A DNA stretch of 64,000 nt, taken from NCBI GenBank assembly GCA_041662295.1, contig JBAZSR010000002.1, forward strand, positions 7,725 to 71,724, written 5' to 3'. Under the pieces are notes generated by a model, which saw nothing but the letters and a program-made list of their open reading frames with translations, was not told the DNA's origin and ran no database searches. Position 1 is the stretch's first letter; each line of letters starts with the position of its first letter. Below are positions 15,662 to 24,353 of this stretch, in pieces. The translations under genes and the position numbers were made by a program. This DNA is from JACQWX01 sp041662295 (GTDB taxonomy: Bacteria; Elusimicrobiota; Elusimicrobia; UBA1565; UBA9628).

Positions 15662-16114
15662 ATGAAAAAATTCATTGCAGTACTCCTACTTGCAATTTTG
15701 TCTGGCTGTGCATCGGCTCCAAAATTGACCTCGCTTGAGTTGCAGGCGATTCAGAAACGACAATATGATTCATCGAAACAGATTGTTTTCGCATCCGCAA
15801 TGTCGGTCTTTCAGGACCTGGGCTACACCATCAAGAGCGCGGATATACAAACTGGACTGATTCAAGCTCAGAGCCCGACGGAAAGCACCGTATTTTTCGG
15901 GTCCTACATGAGCAATGTTGAGGCAACCGCTTTTGTTGAAGAACTATCACCCGCCAAATCAAGCATCCGCTTAAACTTTGTTCAGGTAAATGAATCCTCC
16001 TCTGGATATGGAATGAAGTCCAAGTCGGACACCCCCATCGTGGACTCCAAGGTTTACCAAAACGCTTTCACAAAGATTCAAGAAGCGATTTTCATTCGCA
16101 CGAATACTCAGTAA
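15662..16114 (+). CDS. Lipoprotein of unknown function, 150 residues
   Basis: Lipobox LSGC (Cys16) follows a hydrophobic signal. The mature part is a small mixed domain (SAMSVFQDLGYTIKSADIQTGLIQAQSP) resembling uncharacterised lipoproteins with one alpha-beta unit. It is co-directional with the SmpA-like lipoprotein and 8 bp from it, with AGGAG upstream of the ATG, so the pair is probably an operon. It is AT-rich compared with the chromosome. Confidence 0.6.
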   Translation: MKKFIAVLLLAILSGCASAPKLTSLELQAIQKRQYDSSKQIVFASAMSVFQDLGYTIKSADIQTGLIQAQSPTESTVFFGSYMSNVEATAFVEELSPAKSSIRLNFVQVNESSSGYGMKSKSDTPIVDSKVYQNAFTKIQEAIFIRTNTQ

Positions 16115-16146
16115 CCCCTCCCCCCTGACTAGCCTTCCCTAAAAAG

Positions 16147-17112
16147 CTAATCCAACCTGACTCGCTTCCTCTCGCCAGGGAGAGGCCCCATCTTATCCAA
16201 TGGGCTAGCTCGACGGTGTTCTGTCAAAGCATCATCGTCGGTCATGTTGACATAGTTCCTCACCATGTCGAGGGAGGAATGCCCCAAGAGCTTTTGCAAG
16301 GCCATGATGTCCCCCCCATTCCTGAGGAATTGGAGAGCAAAGAAGTGCCTCAACGCATGGGGAGAGAGCCTATCAGCGGCAATCCCTACCGTCCTGGTGT
16401 AGCGTTTCATCCTGTGGGCGAAGTGTGTCCGTTTCAGCGTCCTTCCAAAACGGTCAATCCATAGGCTATCGCATCCCTCGACGGTGCCCCTCTTTCGCAT
16501 CCAGAGCATGAGGGCATGACGGGCAGTGCTCCCGAAGGCAATCCGGCGCTCCTTCCCTCCTTTCCCCATAACCGCGATGGTGTTGCTTCCCCAATCAATC
16601 TCGGAGAGCTTCACGGAAAGGGCCTCGCTGATTCTCAGCCCTGTATCGGCCAGAAACAGTATTAGGGAATGGTCCCGAAGGCCGAGAGCTTTGCCTGTGT
16701 CAATCACTTCGAGGATACGCCTCAATTCCTCGACGGTGATAGGCTTTAGGAATCTCCGCTCCCGCCTGGGATGTTCTACCTTTTCCATCGGGTCGAGGAT
16801 TATCAGCCCGTCCCGGTGTAGGAAGTGCCAGAAGGTTCTGAGTATCTTGAAGATACAGGCTACCGTCGTGGGTTTGTTGCCTCTCTCCTTACAGTGGTCG
16901 AGGAAGGCCCTCAGGTGTGGGGATTGAATCTCACCGGGCGAAAGGTTGCCATTCTCTGCTACCCAAGCCCGGAACAATCTCAACCGGACAGCATAGAGGT
17001 CGATAGTCGGCTGAGAAAGATTGAGGCTCTTGCACCGCAAGAGAAACATCCTCGCGGCAGTGTCCCAATTGAGGGTTTGCGGGGTAATGCTTGCGATATT
17101 CAACCTGTCCAT
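16147..17112 (-). CDS. Tyrosine recombinase / integrase of the tRNA-Val island
   Basis: A 321-residue site-specific recombinase. The N-terminal SAM-like core-binding domain covers about 15-100. The catalytic domain has the first Arg in TGLRISEA, a Lys-containing beta-hairpin (AVMGKGGKERRI), HALRHFF (His-x-x-Arg), the second His in LLGHSS, and the Tyr nucleophile in VRNYV. It should catalyse integration and excision at tRNA-Val. The start is the ATG at 17112 with GGAGG six bases before it; an upstream TTG is less likely. TATACT lies upstream inside the 15-bp repeat at 17130. Confidence 0.92.
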   Translation of the reverse strand: MDRLNIASITPQTLNWDTAARMFLLRCKSLNLSQPTIDLYAVRLRLFRAWVAENGNLSPGEIQSPHLRAFLDHCKERGNKPTTVACIFKILRTFWHFLHRDGLIILDPMEKVEHPRRERRFLKPITVEELRRILEVIDTGKALGLRDHSLILFLADTGLRISEALSVKLSEIDWGSNTIAVMGKGGKERRIAFGSTARHALMLWMRKRGTVEGCDSLWIDRFGRTLKRTHFAHRMKRYTRTVGIAADRLSPHALRHFFALQFLRNGGDIMALQKLLGHSSLDMVRNYVNMTDDDALTEHRRASPLDKMGPLPGERKRVRLD

Positions 17113-17129
17113 GTGCTCCTCCAAAACAG

Positions 17130-17144
17130 GTCGAGTATAGTGCT
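17130..17144. repeat. 15-bp direct repeat near the right island end
   Basis: A second copy of GTCGAGTATAGTGCT, 84 bp inside tRNA-Val copy 2 and just upstream of the integrase start. On the minus strand it includes TATACT, a good -10 box for the integrase, so it may be both promoter and recombinase site. Confidence 0.5.
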
Positions 17145-17227
17145 GTCATGGGCCCCAAAAGGCCCAGAAAAAGCACCTTCCAGACTTTACGCTAGGTGGG
17201 TTCTCCGACGGAGAGGACAGCGAGGAA

Positions 17228-17299
17228 TGGGCAGTATAGGATTTGAACCTATGACCCCTGTCGTGTGAGGACAGTGCTCTACCGCTGAGCTAACTGCCC
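17228..17299 (-). tRNA. tRNA-Val (anticodon CAC), copy 2
   Basis: The same 72 bases as copy 1, with anticodon loop CTCACAC and complete acceptor, D-, anticodon and T-arms. Its 3' end faces the integrase, so this is the likely attachment site whose tRNA is kept in its chromosomal context. Confidence 0.93.
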
Positions 17300-17354
17300 G
17301 GCAGAGGATATTCTACAACACTTTTCCGCTGGCCCCCAACCCGCACTAGGAAAG

Positions 17355-17810
17355 TCATGCCGGACCGGAGGAACAGCGCCGGTAGAGGCCGTTCTTGCGG
17401 ACCATCAGCTTGTTGATGATGAATTCGCGGCGCAGGGTGCAGACGTCCTCGTGGAACCGGCGGAGGGTGTCGTTGACCTCGGCTTCGGTGTAGACCCTCC
17501 CTTGAAGGAAATTCGAGGCCAGCCGCTCGAGGACGAGGAGGCGCTTGCCCCGCTTGGCCGGGATGCTGACGAGCCTCCCGTCCGCGCTGAAAAAACTCTG
17601 GAGTACGCGGTCCTGATCGCTGAGCCGGTTCGAATGCCGCTCAAGCCACTCGCGCACCGAGGCCTCCTCGACCCGCCAGTCCTTGCCGAGCTTGTACGCC
17701 TTGATCTCCCCGCTTTGGAGCTTGCGCAGCACGACCTGAGTGTTCATCCGGAGGATCTCGGCCACTTCCGCGGCTGTCAGCAGCTTGAGGTCTCTGATCT
17801 CGCTCTTCAT
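17355..17810 (-). CDS. HTH-DUF2087 transcriptional regulator
   Basis: A 151-residue protein. Residues 10-60 (LLTAAEVAEILRMNTQVVLRKLQSGEIKAYKLGKDWRVEEASVREWL) are an excisionase/MerR-like HTH_17 domain. Residues about 75-145 match DUF2087 (GRLVSIPAKRGKRLLVLERL, YTEAEVNDTLRRFHEDVCTLRREFI, GLYRR), a domain often joined to HTH regulators. It is transcribed away from the UV endonuclease gene, and its start codon overlaps a set of direct repeats that look like an operator. Confidence 0.8.
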   Translation of the reverse strand: MKSEIRDLKLLTAAEVAEILRMNTQVVLRKLQSGEIKAYKLGKDWRVEEASVREWLERHSNRLSDQDRVLQSFFSADGRLVSIPAKRGKRLLVLERLASNFLQGRVYTEAEVNDTLRRFHEDVCTLRREFIINKLMVRKNGLYRRCSSGPA

Positions 17811-17849
17811 ATTGTGTACTTTTATGTACTTTAAGATACTTTACAATAT
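17809..17849. promoter_or_regulatory. Operator-like repeats between the HTH-DUF2087 and UV endonuclease genes
   Basis: TACTTT occurs three times at an exact 10-bp period (17817, 17827, 17837), i.e. on one face of the helix. The set is flanked by the inverted pair ATATTGT (17809-17815) and ACAATAT (17843-17849). The block is AT-rich in a GC-rich region and covers the regulator's start, consistent with autorepression and possible control of the divergent gene. Confidence 0.55.
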
Positions 17850-17925
17850 ACCGGCGCCCCAATCAAGGGCGCCCGGCGCACCCAAGAGCCTCTTTTCGCG
17901 TCCAAAGGGCAGTAGGGAAACGACC

Positions 17926-18837
17926 ATGCCCCCCCGCCTTGGACTGTGCTGTCTCTTCATGGCCGAGCCCATCCGCTACCGCACGACCAGGGCCACGATC
18001 CTGAAACGATTCCTTAAGAAGGAACGCTTGGCCAAGGCCTCGGCGCTGTGCCTCCATAATATGGAAAGCCTCAAGGCCTCCATCGAGGCGGTGGTCAGGC
18101 TGGGGATCGGCGCCTTCCGCGTCCAGAGCGGACTTTTTCCAAGGGCGACCCACCCCGAGGTAGGCTACGCCCTCTCCGACCTGTTGGACAAGGAACGCAT
18201 CCTAGCGCTCGCCAGAGAGGTCCGGAGCCTCGCCAAGAAACACGGAGTTCGGCTGAGCCTGCACCCGGACCAGTTCGTGAGCCTCTCCTCAGCCAAGCCC
18301 GCGGTGACGGACTCCTCCGTCCGGGAACTCGAGTTCCAGGGCCTCCTGGCCGAACTCATCGGAGCCGAGACCATCACCCTGCACGGAGGCGGGGCCGAAG
18401 GAGGCAAGGAAGCGGCGCTCGCCCGACTCCGGAAAGGCTTCGGGAGGCTCTCCCGCCGGGTGAGGAGGCGCCTTGCCCTCGAGAATGACGACCGGGTCTA
18501 CACGCCGAGCGACCTTCTCCCCCTCTGCCGCAAGCTCGGCATCCCCATGGTCTACGACTGCCACCACCACCGCTGCCTGCCGGACGGCCTGAGCCTTCCG
18601 GAAGCTTCCCGGGCCGCTGCCGCGACCTGGAGGCGGCTCTCCCGAGAGCCCTATTTCCACGTCTCCTCGCCGAAATACGGCTGGAACGGCCGGGACCCCA
18701 GGCCGCACAGCGACTACATCGACCCCTTGGACTTCCCCAAGGCCTGGCTGGCCGGCCGGCTGACCGTGGACGTGGAGGCCAAGGCCAAGGAACTGGCCGT
18801 GCTGGCCCTCCGGGAGAGGCTGCCGAGCTCCCGTTGA
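17926..18837 (+). CDS. uvsE: UV DNA damage endonuclease (UvsE/UVDE family)
   Basis: A 303-residue TIM-barrel endonuclease that nicks DNA 5' of UV photoproducts and other distortions. Family features visible are the N-terminal LGLCC, FRVQSGLFP, SLHPDQFVSL (metal-binding His), TLHGGGAEGGK, LENDDR, VYDCHHHR (His cluster), and HVSSPKYGW with HSDYID near the C-terminus. The metal-ligand residues appear complete. I chose the ATG at 17926 because homology begins there. It diverges from the HTH-DUF2087 gene. Confidence 0.9.
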   Translation: MPPRLGLCCLFMAEPIRYRTTRATILKRFLKKERLAKASALCLHNMESLKASIEAVVRLGIGAFRVQSGLFPRATHPEVGYALSDLLDKERILALAREVRSLAKKHGVRLSLHPDQFVSLSSAKPAVTDSSVRELEFQGLLAELIGAETITLHGGGAEGGKEAALARLRKGFGRLSRRVRRRLALENDDRVYTPSDLLPLCRKLGIPMVYDCHHHRCLPDGLSLPEASRAAAATWRRLSREPYFHVSSPKYGWNGRDPRPHSDYIDPLDFPKAWLAGRLTVDVEAKAKELAVLALRERLPSSR

Positions 18838-18863
18838 CTCGGAAGGGGTCATTTTTCTATACT
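18834..18863 (+). promoter_or_regulatory. Promoter of the tRNA-tuf-secE-nusG-rplKA operon
   Basis: TTGACT (18834-18839) and TATACT (18858-18863) are 18 bases apart, the best sigma-70-type pair in the window. It lies 93 bp before tRNA-Gly and overlaps the stop codon of the UV endonuclease gene. Confidence 0.65.
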
Positions 18864-18956
18864 GACCATGCTCTCCGTTGTACCGTAGGGAATCCCCAAA
18901 AGGCTCCTACTGAAGAAGCGGTATGCACGGAAGGCGGGACGCCGTCGCGTCAAGCT

Positions 18957-19027
18957 GCGGGCGTAGTTCAATGGTAGAACACAAGCCTTCCAAGCTTGAT
19001 ACGTGGGTTCGATTCCCATCGCCCGCT
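18957..19027 (+). tRNA. tRNA-Gly (anticodon TCC)
   Basis: Acceptor GCGGGCG/CGCCCGC, D-arm GTTC/GAAC, anticodon stem CAAGC/GCTTG with loop CTTCCAA, and T-arm GTGGG/CCCAT around TTCGATT. First gene of the tRNA-tuf operon. Confidence 0.95.
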
Positions 19028-19058
19028 CGGGACGCAGCGGCACGCTGAGAGGCTTTGC

Positions 19059-19131
19059 GCCCACGTAGCTCAGTCGGCAGAGCATCTCCATGGTAAGGAG
19101 AAGGTCGGCGGTTCGATTCCGCCCGTGGGCT
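19059..19131 (+). tRNA. tRNA-Thr (anticodon GGT)
   Basis: Acceptor GCCCACG/CGTGGGC, D-arm GCTC/GAGC, anticodon stem TCTCC/GGAGA with loop ATGGTAA (anticodon GGT), and T-loop TTCGATT. The tRNA-Gly/tRNA-Thr/tuf order is a conserved bacterial arrangement. Confidence 0.95.
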
Positions 19132-19211
19132 GACTCAGCCCGCCTTGAAAGGGCCGTTTTGTAGTAGAATGGACTGCCTCACCAGAACTTCGATAAGGAG
19201 AGTACAGGATC

Positions 19212-20399
<1,188 letters not shown>

Positions 20400-20403
20400 C
20401 CGG

Positions 20404-20556
20404 ATGGGAGACCGCGTCGTCGTCACGCTCGGCTGTACCGTGTGCAAGAACAAGAATTATCATTTCCAGCACGGCAAGAAGAAGGAGTACAAGGTCGAAG
20501 TCAAGAAGTTCTGCCGGTGCTGCGGCAAGCAGACGGCCCATAAGGAAGTGAAGTAG
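20404..20556 (+). CDS. rpmG: 50S ribosomal protein L33 (zinc-binding form)
   Basis: A 50-residue protein starting four bases after the tuf stop: MGDRVVVTLGCTVCKNKNYH, then a Lys-rich middle and FCRCCGKQTAHKEVK. The cysteines in CTVC and CRCC give the zinc-ribbon form. Its place between tuf and tRNA-Trp/secE is the usual one in many bacteria. Confidence 0.93.
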   Translation: MGDRVVVTLGCTVCKNKNYHFQHGKKKEYKVEVKKFCRCCGKQTAHKEVK

Positions 20557-20560
20557 CTGT

Positions 20561-20585
20561 CCGGGGCGGGCCCCGCCCGCCCCGG
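20561..20585 (+). terminator. GC-rich hairpin after rpmG
   Basis: CCGGGGCGGG pairs perfectly with CCCGCCCCGG around a CCCCG loop. There is no T-run, so it may be an attenuator or RNA-processing site rather than a full terminator between tuf-rpmG and tRNA-Trp-secE. Confidence 0.45.
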
Positions 20586-20651
20586 GCCGTCTTCACTCGG
20601 TTCCTTTAAATAGATCTGCGCGCGAGAGCTGGAGGCTTTCGCTTGCCACGA

Positions 20652-20722
20652 GGGGGTGTCGGTTAATGGCAAACCACCGGTCTCCAAAACCGGGACTCCA
20701 GGTTCAAGTCCTGGCGCCCCCG
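20652..20722 (+). tRNA. tRNA-Trp (anticodon CCA)
   Basis: Acceptor GGGGGTG/CGCCCCC (one T-G pair), D-arm GGTT/AACC, anticodon stem CCGGT/ACCGG with loop CTCCAAA, and T-loop TTCAAGT. It directly precedes secE, its usual location. Confidence 0.94.
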
Positions 20723-20745
20723 CGCGCGCAAGCTCGGAGTCAATC

Positions 20746-20931
20746 ATGAACGCAGTGACGCAATTCGTGCAGGAAGCGTACAACGAGCTCAAGAAGACCA
20801 CCTGGCTCACCAGGCAGGAGGCCGTGGGGTCTTCCGTCGCCGTGGTCATCCTGGTCGCCATCGTCGCGGCCTACGTCTCCACGGTCGACTTCCTGCTGTC
20901 CATCATTCTCGGGGCGGTCTTGGGCCGCTAG
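20746..20931 (+). CDS. secE: Preprotein translocase subunit SecE
   Basis: A 61-residue single-span SecE. An amphipathic segment (FVQEAYNELKKTTWLTRQEA) precedes one membrane helix (about 29-55), as in short SecE proteins. It stabilises SecY in the inner membrane. The start is the ATG at 20746, 24 bases after tRNA-Trp, and nusG follows after 14 bases. Confidence 0.93.
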   Translation: MNAVTQFVQEAYNELKKTTWLTRQEAVGSSVAVVILVAIVAAYVSTVDFLLSIILGAVLGR

Positions 20932-20945
20932 GAGGCCATCAATCC

Positions 20946-21476
20946 ATGGAGCGCAGCTGGTACGTGGTGCACACTCAGCCCGGCTACGAGGACCGGGTCA
21001 AGACCCTTTTGGAACAGCGGATCGCCGCCGATCGCCTCCAGGAGAAGATCTTCTCCGTGTTCGTGCCGACCGAGGACGTCGTCGAGGTCAAGCGCAACAA
21101 GAAGAAGGTCTCCAAGCGCAAGTTCTTCCCCGGCTACGTCCTGCTGGACATGAAGGTCGACGAGACCACCTACTGGATGGTCAAGGGCGTCCCCGGGGTC
21201 AACGGCTTCCTCGGCGAGCCCCACCCGACCCCCCTGCCCGAGGAGGAGATCAAGTCCATCCTCGAGCTCACCACCGAGTCCGCGGCGAACAAGCCCCGGC
21301 CCGCGGTCCAGTTCGAGAAGGGCGAGAGCGTGCGCATCATCGAGGGCCCCTTCCGCCACTTCGTCGGCATCGTCGAGGAGGTCAACGAGCCCCGGGCCAA
21401 GATCAAGGCCATGGTCACCATCTTCGGCCGGCCCACGCCGGTCGAGCTCGACTTCCTCCAGGTGGAGAAGATCTGA
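20946..21476 (+). CDS. nusG: Transcription termination/antitermination factor NusG
   Basis: A 176-residue protein: NGN domain (1-115, starting WYVVHTQPGYEDRVKTLL) and KOW motif (about 122-150, FEKGESVRIIEGPFRHFVGIVEEV). It binds RNA polymerase and couples to Rho or the ribosome. Its stop codon overlaps the next start (ATGA), so the membrane protein downstream is translationally coupled. Confidence 0.96.
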   Translation: MERSWYVVHTQPGYEDRVKTLLEQRIAADRLQEKIFSVFVPTEDVVEVKRNKKKVSKRKFFPGYVLLDMKVDETTYWMVKGVPGVNGFLGEPHPTPLPEEEIKSILELTTESAANKPRPAVQFEKGESVRIIEGPFRHFVGIVEEVNEPRAKIKAMVTIFGRPTPVELDFLQVEKI

Positions 21477-21832
21477 TGCCGACCCCCGTGCAGGCGCCCC
21501 ACCGCGACGACGTCGAGCAGCCGGGCGCCGCCGCGTTCTCGATCCACATCGACCACGGCCGGGGCTTGGGGCTGCTGGGCGCGGTGCTCGCCTGCGCCAC
21601 GGCGATGGCGGCGCTGGTCTTCGGCGCCCTGGCCATGTTCGTCACCCCGCTGATCGCGGGCGCCGTGACCACCCTGCTCTGGCCCGTGATCTTCTCCCAG
21701 CAGTTCACGTCGTGGGTCTTCGGGACGCCGTACCTGCCGTTCTGGAAGGCCTTCCTGCTTTTCGTTCTGGTCGGAGCCGTCGTCCGATTCCACAAGTGGT
21801 CCACCTCAGGAGACATATGGCGAAGAAAGTAA
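21476..21832 (+). CDS. Small membrane protein inserted between nusG and rplK
   Basis: A 118-residue protein with two to three hydrophobic segments (about 30-55, 56-72 and 86-104) and a basic C-terminus (WSTSGDIWRRK). It has no recognised domain. The start overlaps the nusG stop by four bases and the end overlaps the rplK start by 16 bases, so it is part of the ribosomal operon rather than an intruder. nusG and rplK are adjacent in most bacteria, which makes the gene a lineage-specific insertion. Confidence 0.75.
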   Translation: MPTPVQAPHRDDVEQPGAAAFSIHIDHGRGLGLLGAVLACATAMAALVFGALAMFVTPLIAGAVTTLLWPVIFSQQFTSWVFGTPYLPFWKAFLLFVLVGAVVRFHKWSTSGDIWRRK

Positions 21833-22245
21833 AAACACAGATCAAACTTCAGATCCCCGCCGGCGCCGCGAACCCCGCGCCTCCGGTCGGCCCCGCGCTC
21901 GGGCAGCACGGCGTCAACATCATGGACTTCTGCCGGCGCTTCAACGACGAGACGCGCAAGGAGGAGGCCGGGATGACCATCCCCGTGGTCATCACCGTCT
22001 ACGAAGACCGCTCCTTCAGCTTCATCACCAAGAAGCCGCCCGTCTCCTCCCTGCTCAAGCGCGCCGCGGGCCTCGCCAAGGCCTCCGGCGAGCCCAACCG
22101 CAACAAGGTGGGCAAGATCACCGTCCAGCAGGCAGAAGACATCGCCCGGCTCAAGATGCCGGACCTCAACACCAAGGACCTCAAAGCCGCCCTCCAGATG
22201 GTCCGCGGCACCGCCCGCTCCATGGGCATCGAGATCGAGGGCTGA
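21817..22245 (+). CDS. rplK: 50S ribosomal protein L11
   Basis: A 142-residue L11 with the N-terminal signature LQIPAGAANPAPPVGPALGQHGVNIM and the C-terminal rRNA-binding domain (PPVSSLLKRAAGL, MPDLNTKDLKAALQMVRGTARSMGIEIEG). It forms the GTPase-associated centre with L10. AGGAGA precedes the ATG at 21817 inside the end of the membrane protein gene. Confidence 0.97.
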   Translation: MAKKVKTQIKLQIPAGAANPAPPVGPALGQHGVNIMDFCRRFNDETRKEEAGMTIPVVITVYEDRSFSFITKKPPVSSLLKRAAGLAKASGEPNRNKVGKITVQQAEDIARLKMPDLNTKDLKAALQMVRGTARSMGIEIEG

Positions 22246-22255
22246 GGATACAACA

Positions 22256-22939
22256 ATGGGAAAGAGAACGCAGGCCGTCACGAAGACATTCGACGCGATG
22301 AAGCTCCACACCCTCGCCGAGGGCGCGGCCGTGGTCAAGAAGTGCGCCACCGCCAAGTTCGACGAGACCATCGAGCTCCACGTCCACCTCGGCGTGGACC
22401 CCAAGCAGTCCGACCAGCAGGTCCGCGGCACGGTCAGCCTGCCGCACGGCCTGGGCAAGACCAAGAAGATCGCGGTCGTGGCCAAAGGCGACAAGCAGCG
22501 CGACGCCCAGGCCGCCGGCGCGGACCTCGTGGGCGCCGAGGACCTCATCGAGCAGATCTCCAGAGGCGTGCTCGACTTCGAGGTGCTCGTGGCGACCCCC
22601 GACATGATGAAGGACCTCGCCAAGCTCGGCAAGGTGCTCGGCCCAAAGGGCCTCATGCCCAACCCCAAAAGCGGCACCGTCACCATGGACATCGCCAAGG
22701 CCGTCAAGGAGCTCAAGGCCGGCCGCGTCGAGTACAAGGTCGACGAGTTCGGCAACATCCACTGCCCCATCGGCAAGGCATCCTTCGACGCCGCGAAGAT
22801 CGCCGGCAACGCCAAGTCCGTGCTCGACGCCATCATCAAGGCCCGCCCCTCCTCCGCGAAGGGCATCTACATGATGAGCGTGACGCTGTCCTCCACCATG
22901 GGCCCCGGGGTCAAGCTCGACCCCAACGAGAAGCACTGA
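22256..22939 (+). CDS. rplA: 50S ribosomal protein L1
   Basis: A 227-residue L1 stalk protein with the two-domain pattern: VHLGVDPKQSDQQVRGTVSLPHG, and the signature ATPDMMKDLAKLGKVLGPKGLMPNPKSGTV. It also represses its own operon in many bacteria. It is the last gene here: a strong terminator follows and rplJ/rplL are not next, unlike in the common rplKAJL order. Confidence 0.97.
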   Translation: MGKRTQAVTKTFDAMKLHTLAEGAAVVKKCATAKFDETIELHVHLGVDPKQSDQQVRGTVSLPHGLGKTKKIAVVAKGDKQRDAQAAGADLVGAEDLIEQISRGVLDFEVLVATPDMMKDLAKLGKVLGPKGLMPNPKSGTVTMDIAKAVKELKAGRVEYKVDEFGNIHCPIGKASFDAAKIAGNAKSVLDAIIKARPSSAKGIYMMSVTLSSTMGPGVKLDPNEKH

Positions 22940-22959
22940 CCTGCGCAGGTCGACCGAAC

Positions 22960-22984
22960 GGCCCGCGGCCTTACGCCGCGGGCC
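22960..22984 (+). terminator. Terminator of the rplKA operon
   Basis: GGCCCGCGGC and GCCGCGGGCC form a perfect 10-bp stem around CTTAC, followed by TTCGCTTT. It overlaps the last codons of the convergent glycosyltransferase gene, so it probably works in both directions. Confidence 0.7.
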
Positions 22985-24311
22985 TTCGCTTTGGGAGGAG
23001 CCCCGGCCCTGAGGCGATGGACGCCAGCTCACACGCCAGGATCCCGGCCTGATTCTCGCGCGTATACTTGGCGATCTCCCCAGGAATTCGGCCGGGGGTA
23101 GGGGAATTTCCTTCCGCGAACGCCTTGTACGTCCTGACGATGACATCTTGGATATCCGCCACGCTGGAGACCACGACCCCCATCCCGGTCTCGCGAAGGA
23201 CCAGGTCCATGGCGCCCCCCTTTTTTCCTATGGCCAGGATGGGGCGCGTTGAAGCCAGGTACTCGAAGAACTTGCCCGGAAATCCTCCGCCGGAGCCCGG
23301 GGTGTTCCAGTTGATGACCAGGAGCAGATGCGCCCGCCTTTGAAGGCGGACCGCCTCGGCCTGCGGCACGGGCCCATGGCACTCAACCAAGTCCGCCACG
23401 CCCGATTCCCGCGCCATCTCCTCCGTCCGGTCATGGTCGGGCCCGTAGAAAACGACCCGGAGCCCTCCAGGGAGACGGCGCCCCTCCCGCAGGTCCCGGA
23501 CCGCCTCGAAGAGGTCACGCGGATCGATCTTGCCTGGATAAAGCATCCCGGTGAACAGGATGGTGAACCGCTCGAAGAGCGGCAGGGGCTCCGACTGGCA
23601 GTCGGGCTCGAAGCCATTGGAGACCACGAAGACGGGCTTGCGATGAACGAGCCTCAAATACTCCGCCAGGGGCTCCGAGACCGTGCACAGCGCGGAGGCC
23701 CTCCTCACGACCCTGGCCTCGACCACCTCCCTCATCCGCTGGAGCCAGGGACTCTGCTCTATCAGAGGGTTGCCGCTCCACAGGTCGCGGAAATCCGCGA
23801 CCCAGGGGACCCCGAGGGCCTTCTGGACCGAGCTGGCCAGAAGGTGCGATGAGAACGGCGCCGAACTCGACAGGATGACATCAGGCTGGATGGATCGGGC
23901 GAATCGGATAGCCTGCCTCCGGCCAAGGACGGCCCAGGGCCACGCGGAGTCGGGGAACGCCAGCAGGCCGTCGTAGAGAGCCATCCCCGCCCTGAGCGGA
24001 GAAAACCCTCCCGCCCGGGCCGCCCGCATCCTTGTCACGCCTCCAGCCCGGAAGGCGTTCCCAAGGAGCCGCGGGATGGCCCGGCTGAGGTCGAATCCAG
24101 CGGTCCTGCACACCGCTGCGGCGGACTCGTCCGCCGGAGCCTCCCCGTCAGAGGGCACCCAGGCGCTCGGACGCACCGAGACCACGTAGGGCTCCCAGCC
24201 CTTCTTGGGGAGGTGCCTGACGAAAGAGACGACCCGGGCCGTACCGATCGCGTTGATCGGGGGATACATGTAGCTGACGATCAATATCCTGCGCCCGGGA
24301 GATGCCGCCAT
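22971..24311 (-). CDS. Glycosyltransferase family 4
   Basis: About 446 residues from the ATG at 24311 (a GTG five codons earlier is possible). The N-terminal GT-B domain begins ILIVSYMYPPINAIGTAR, with a DFRDLW segment. The C-terminal nucleotide-sugar domain has ILFTGMLYPGK, VVFYGPD, and PGKFFEYLASTRPILAIG with the conserved Glu of E-x7-E-like motifs. It should transfer a nucleotide-activated sugar in the cytoplasm to a growing surface polysaccharide or lipid carrier. It is divergent from a membrane glycosyltransferase-like gene with 42 bp between starts. Confidence 0.85.
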   Translation of the reverse strand: MAASPGRRILIVSYMYPPINAIGTARVVSFVRHLPKKGWEPYVVSVRPSAWVPSDGEAPADESAAAVCRTAGFDLSRAIPRLLGNAFRAGGVTRMRAARAGGFSPLRAGMALYDGLLAFPDSAWPWAVLGRRQAIRFARSIQPDVILSSSAPFSSHLLASSVQKALGVPWVADFRDLWSGNPLIEQSPWLQRMREVVEARVVRRASALCTVSEPLAEYLRLVHRKPVFVVSNGFEPDCQSEPLPLFERFTILFTGMLYPGKIDPRDLFEAVRDLREGRRLPGGLRVVFYGPDHDRTEEMARESGVADLVECHGPVPQAEAVRLQRRAHLLLVINWNTPGSGGGFPGKFFEYLASTRPILAIGKKGGAMDLVLRETGMGVVVSSVADIQDVIVRTYKAFAEGNSPTPGRIPGEIAKYTRENQAGILACELASIASGPGLLPKRRPAA

Positions 24312-24353
24312 GGATCCACGCCGCACGTTGGCGAGATGCTACCATATGTCGGA

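Larger units (their letters stand above)
11452..17299. mobile_element. tRNA-Val-bounded integrated island
   Basis: Two identical tRNA-Val genes in direct orientation bound about 5.7 kb of DNA with visibly lower GC than its surroundings. A tyrosine recombinase gene lies 115 bp from the 3' end of copy 2, the standard position for an integrase beside its attachment site. The content is accessory: HTH protein, replication-like protein, DUF5681-like protein and exported proteins of unknown function. No capsid, relaxase or conjugation gene is visible, so it is a small integrative element or island that depends on others for transfer. The repeated sequence extends over the whole tRNA plus GGC at the 5' side. 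Confidence 0.8.

Noticed and set aside
11524..17227. The tRNA-Val island as a prophage
   Set aside because: Only an integrase and a DUF5681-like protein hint at phage; there are no capsid, portal, terminase large subunit, tail or lysis genes.
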